This document shows, piece by piece, positions 63,574-64,000 of a stretch of 64,000 nt of DNA. A program made the position numbers and the translations under genes. The stretch lies in contig CAIULL010000062.1 in assembly GCA_903899985.1 (NCBI GenBank), forward strand, positions 1 through 64,000, in the 5' to 3' direction. The notes under the pieces were generated by a model that worked only from the letters and a program-made list of their open reading frames with translations, had not been told where the DNA came from and made no database searches. Positions within the stretch are counted from its first letter, which is position 1; the number at the start of each line of letters is the position of its first letter. This stretch comes from an uncultured Schlesneria sp. Lineage in GTDB: Bacteria; Planctomycetota; Planctomycetia; Planctomycetales; Planctomycetaceae.

Positions 63574-63978
63574 ATGATTCATAACACTCGATCTGAGACC
63601 TGCGTTGCTGTCCTGCTGATTGCTCACGGCAGTCGGCGAGCCGAAGCCAATCACGACCTGGTGCAATTGGCCGAGTTGTTGATTGCTCGGCACGACTACA
63701 AAATCGTGGAAGTCTCGTACCTCGAACTGGCAACACCGACAATCCTTGAAGGAGGCCGGGCTTGTGCCGCCCGCGGCGCATCAAAAGTCCTGATGCTTCC
63801 CTACTTTCTCTCGGCAGGTGTCCACGTTGTCACCGATCTCAAAGAGTTCCAGCAGCAACTGACCGACGAGTTTCCGCAGGTCGAGTTCATTCTCTGTCCT
63901 CATCTCGGCCTGCATCCGCTGATGGCCGAGATCGTTGTCGCCCGATTGCAGGAAGGTGATCCCGTCCCGACGACGTGA
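63574..63978 (+). CDS. CbiX/SirB-type sirohydrochlorin chelatase-like protein
   Basis: About 134 residues from ATG 63574 (the frame is open to a TTG at 63541). VLLIAHGSRRAEANHDLVQLAELL contains the metal-binding His of short class II chelatases, and VLMLPYFLSAGVHVVTDLKEF has the second conserved His. Single-domain proteins of this size (CbiX-S/SirB) insert Co2+ or Fe2+ into sirohydrochlorin for cobalamin or sirohaem. It lies about 90 bp after the NtrC-type gene on the same strand. No other tetrapyrrole genes are in the window, so the metal and pathway cannot be fixed. Confidence 0.85.
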   Translation: MIHNTRSETCVAVLLIAHGSRRAEANHDLVQLAELLIARHDYKIVEVSYLELATPTILEGGRACAARGASKVLMLPYFLSAGVHVVTDLKEFQQQLTDEFPQVEFILCPHLGLHPLMAEIVVARLQEGDPVPTT

Positions 63979-64000
63979 TCACCGATACGATTCCCTGGTC

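Overview
The window reads as chromosomal DNA of a planctomycete (Planctomycetota, Schlesneria/Gimesia-like by general resemblance). The evidence is a set of family signatures largely confined to that phylum: two DUF1549/DUF1553 proteins with a planctomycete cytochrome c domain, a DUF1501 protein next to one of them, a DUF1559 pseudopilin with a small lipoprotein behind it, an exported repeat protein carrying a LESRRLL N-terminal signature, and a DUF4175-like giant with a very long charged low-complexity region. No rRNA or tRNA gene, CRISPR array or intact mobile element was seen. The left edge cuts a minus-strand gene.

Layout. 1-3796 (minus): an operon-like run of polysaccharide deacetylase (DUF2334), SAM methyltransferase, GT2 glycosyltransferase and a sugar/lipid kinase-like protein, followed by the start of a multi-membrane TMTC-like glycosyltransferase/TPR protein. 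It probably makes or decorates a surface glycan. 4152-18940: mostly secreted hydrolases (GH53 galactanase-like, PQQ-type beta-propeller, GxGYxYP protein, class C beta-lactamase-like hydrolase, glutaminase-like protein, alpha/beta hydrolase), plus a small DMT membrane protein, a thiaminase I-like exported protein, a metallophosphoesterase and a predicted outer-membrane barrel. 19338-23806: a DUF1501 + DUF1549/1553 operon. 24181-27183: a 1000-residue exported protein with five 128-residue repeats. 27464-30019: a two-gene unit encoding a cytochrome bd-like subunit I fused to cytochrome c and a second membrane protein whose N terminus resembles it. 30261-31147: a broken carboxypeptidase-regulatory-like gene.

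31437-34769: pseudopilin/lipoprotein pair with a clear terminator, a Tat-exported Gfo/Idh/MocA oxidoreductase and a CDGSH Fe-S protein. 35012-38592: an exported protein-L-isoaspartate methyltransferase overlapping an Eco57I-type DNA methyltransferase. 38742-45041: a hypothetical exported protein, CinA-type amidohydrolase, Cys-rich lipoprotein, Kdo/LPS-kinase-like protein, METTL25-like methyltransferase, GNAT acetyltransferase and exported cyclophilin. 45196-48530: an M50 metalloprotease/HlyD fusion with a second HlyD protein, probably one export or envelope machine. A transposase relic follows. 49062-53597: a lone DUF1549/1553/cytochrome c protein, then an ECF sigma factor overlapping its zinc-type anti-sigma factor. 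53954-63978: HAD hydrolase, ScpB, a DUF4177-like protein, aminopeptidase P (with a start-codon problem), the DUF4175-like giant, an NtrC-type regulator lacking the GAFTGA loop, and a sirohydrochlorin chelatase-like protein.

Most notable for follow-up: the cytochrome bd-like/cytochrome c pair, the regulator without GAFTGA, the aminopeptidase with no ATG/GTG/TTG at its conserved N terminus, the thiaminase-like protein, the DNA methyltransferase coupled to an exported PIMT, and the PqqD-like/M50/HlyD fusion. Family names come from reading motifs, not from database searches.
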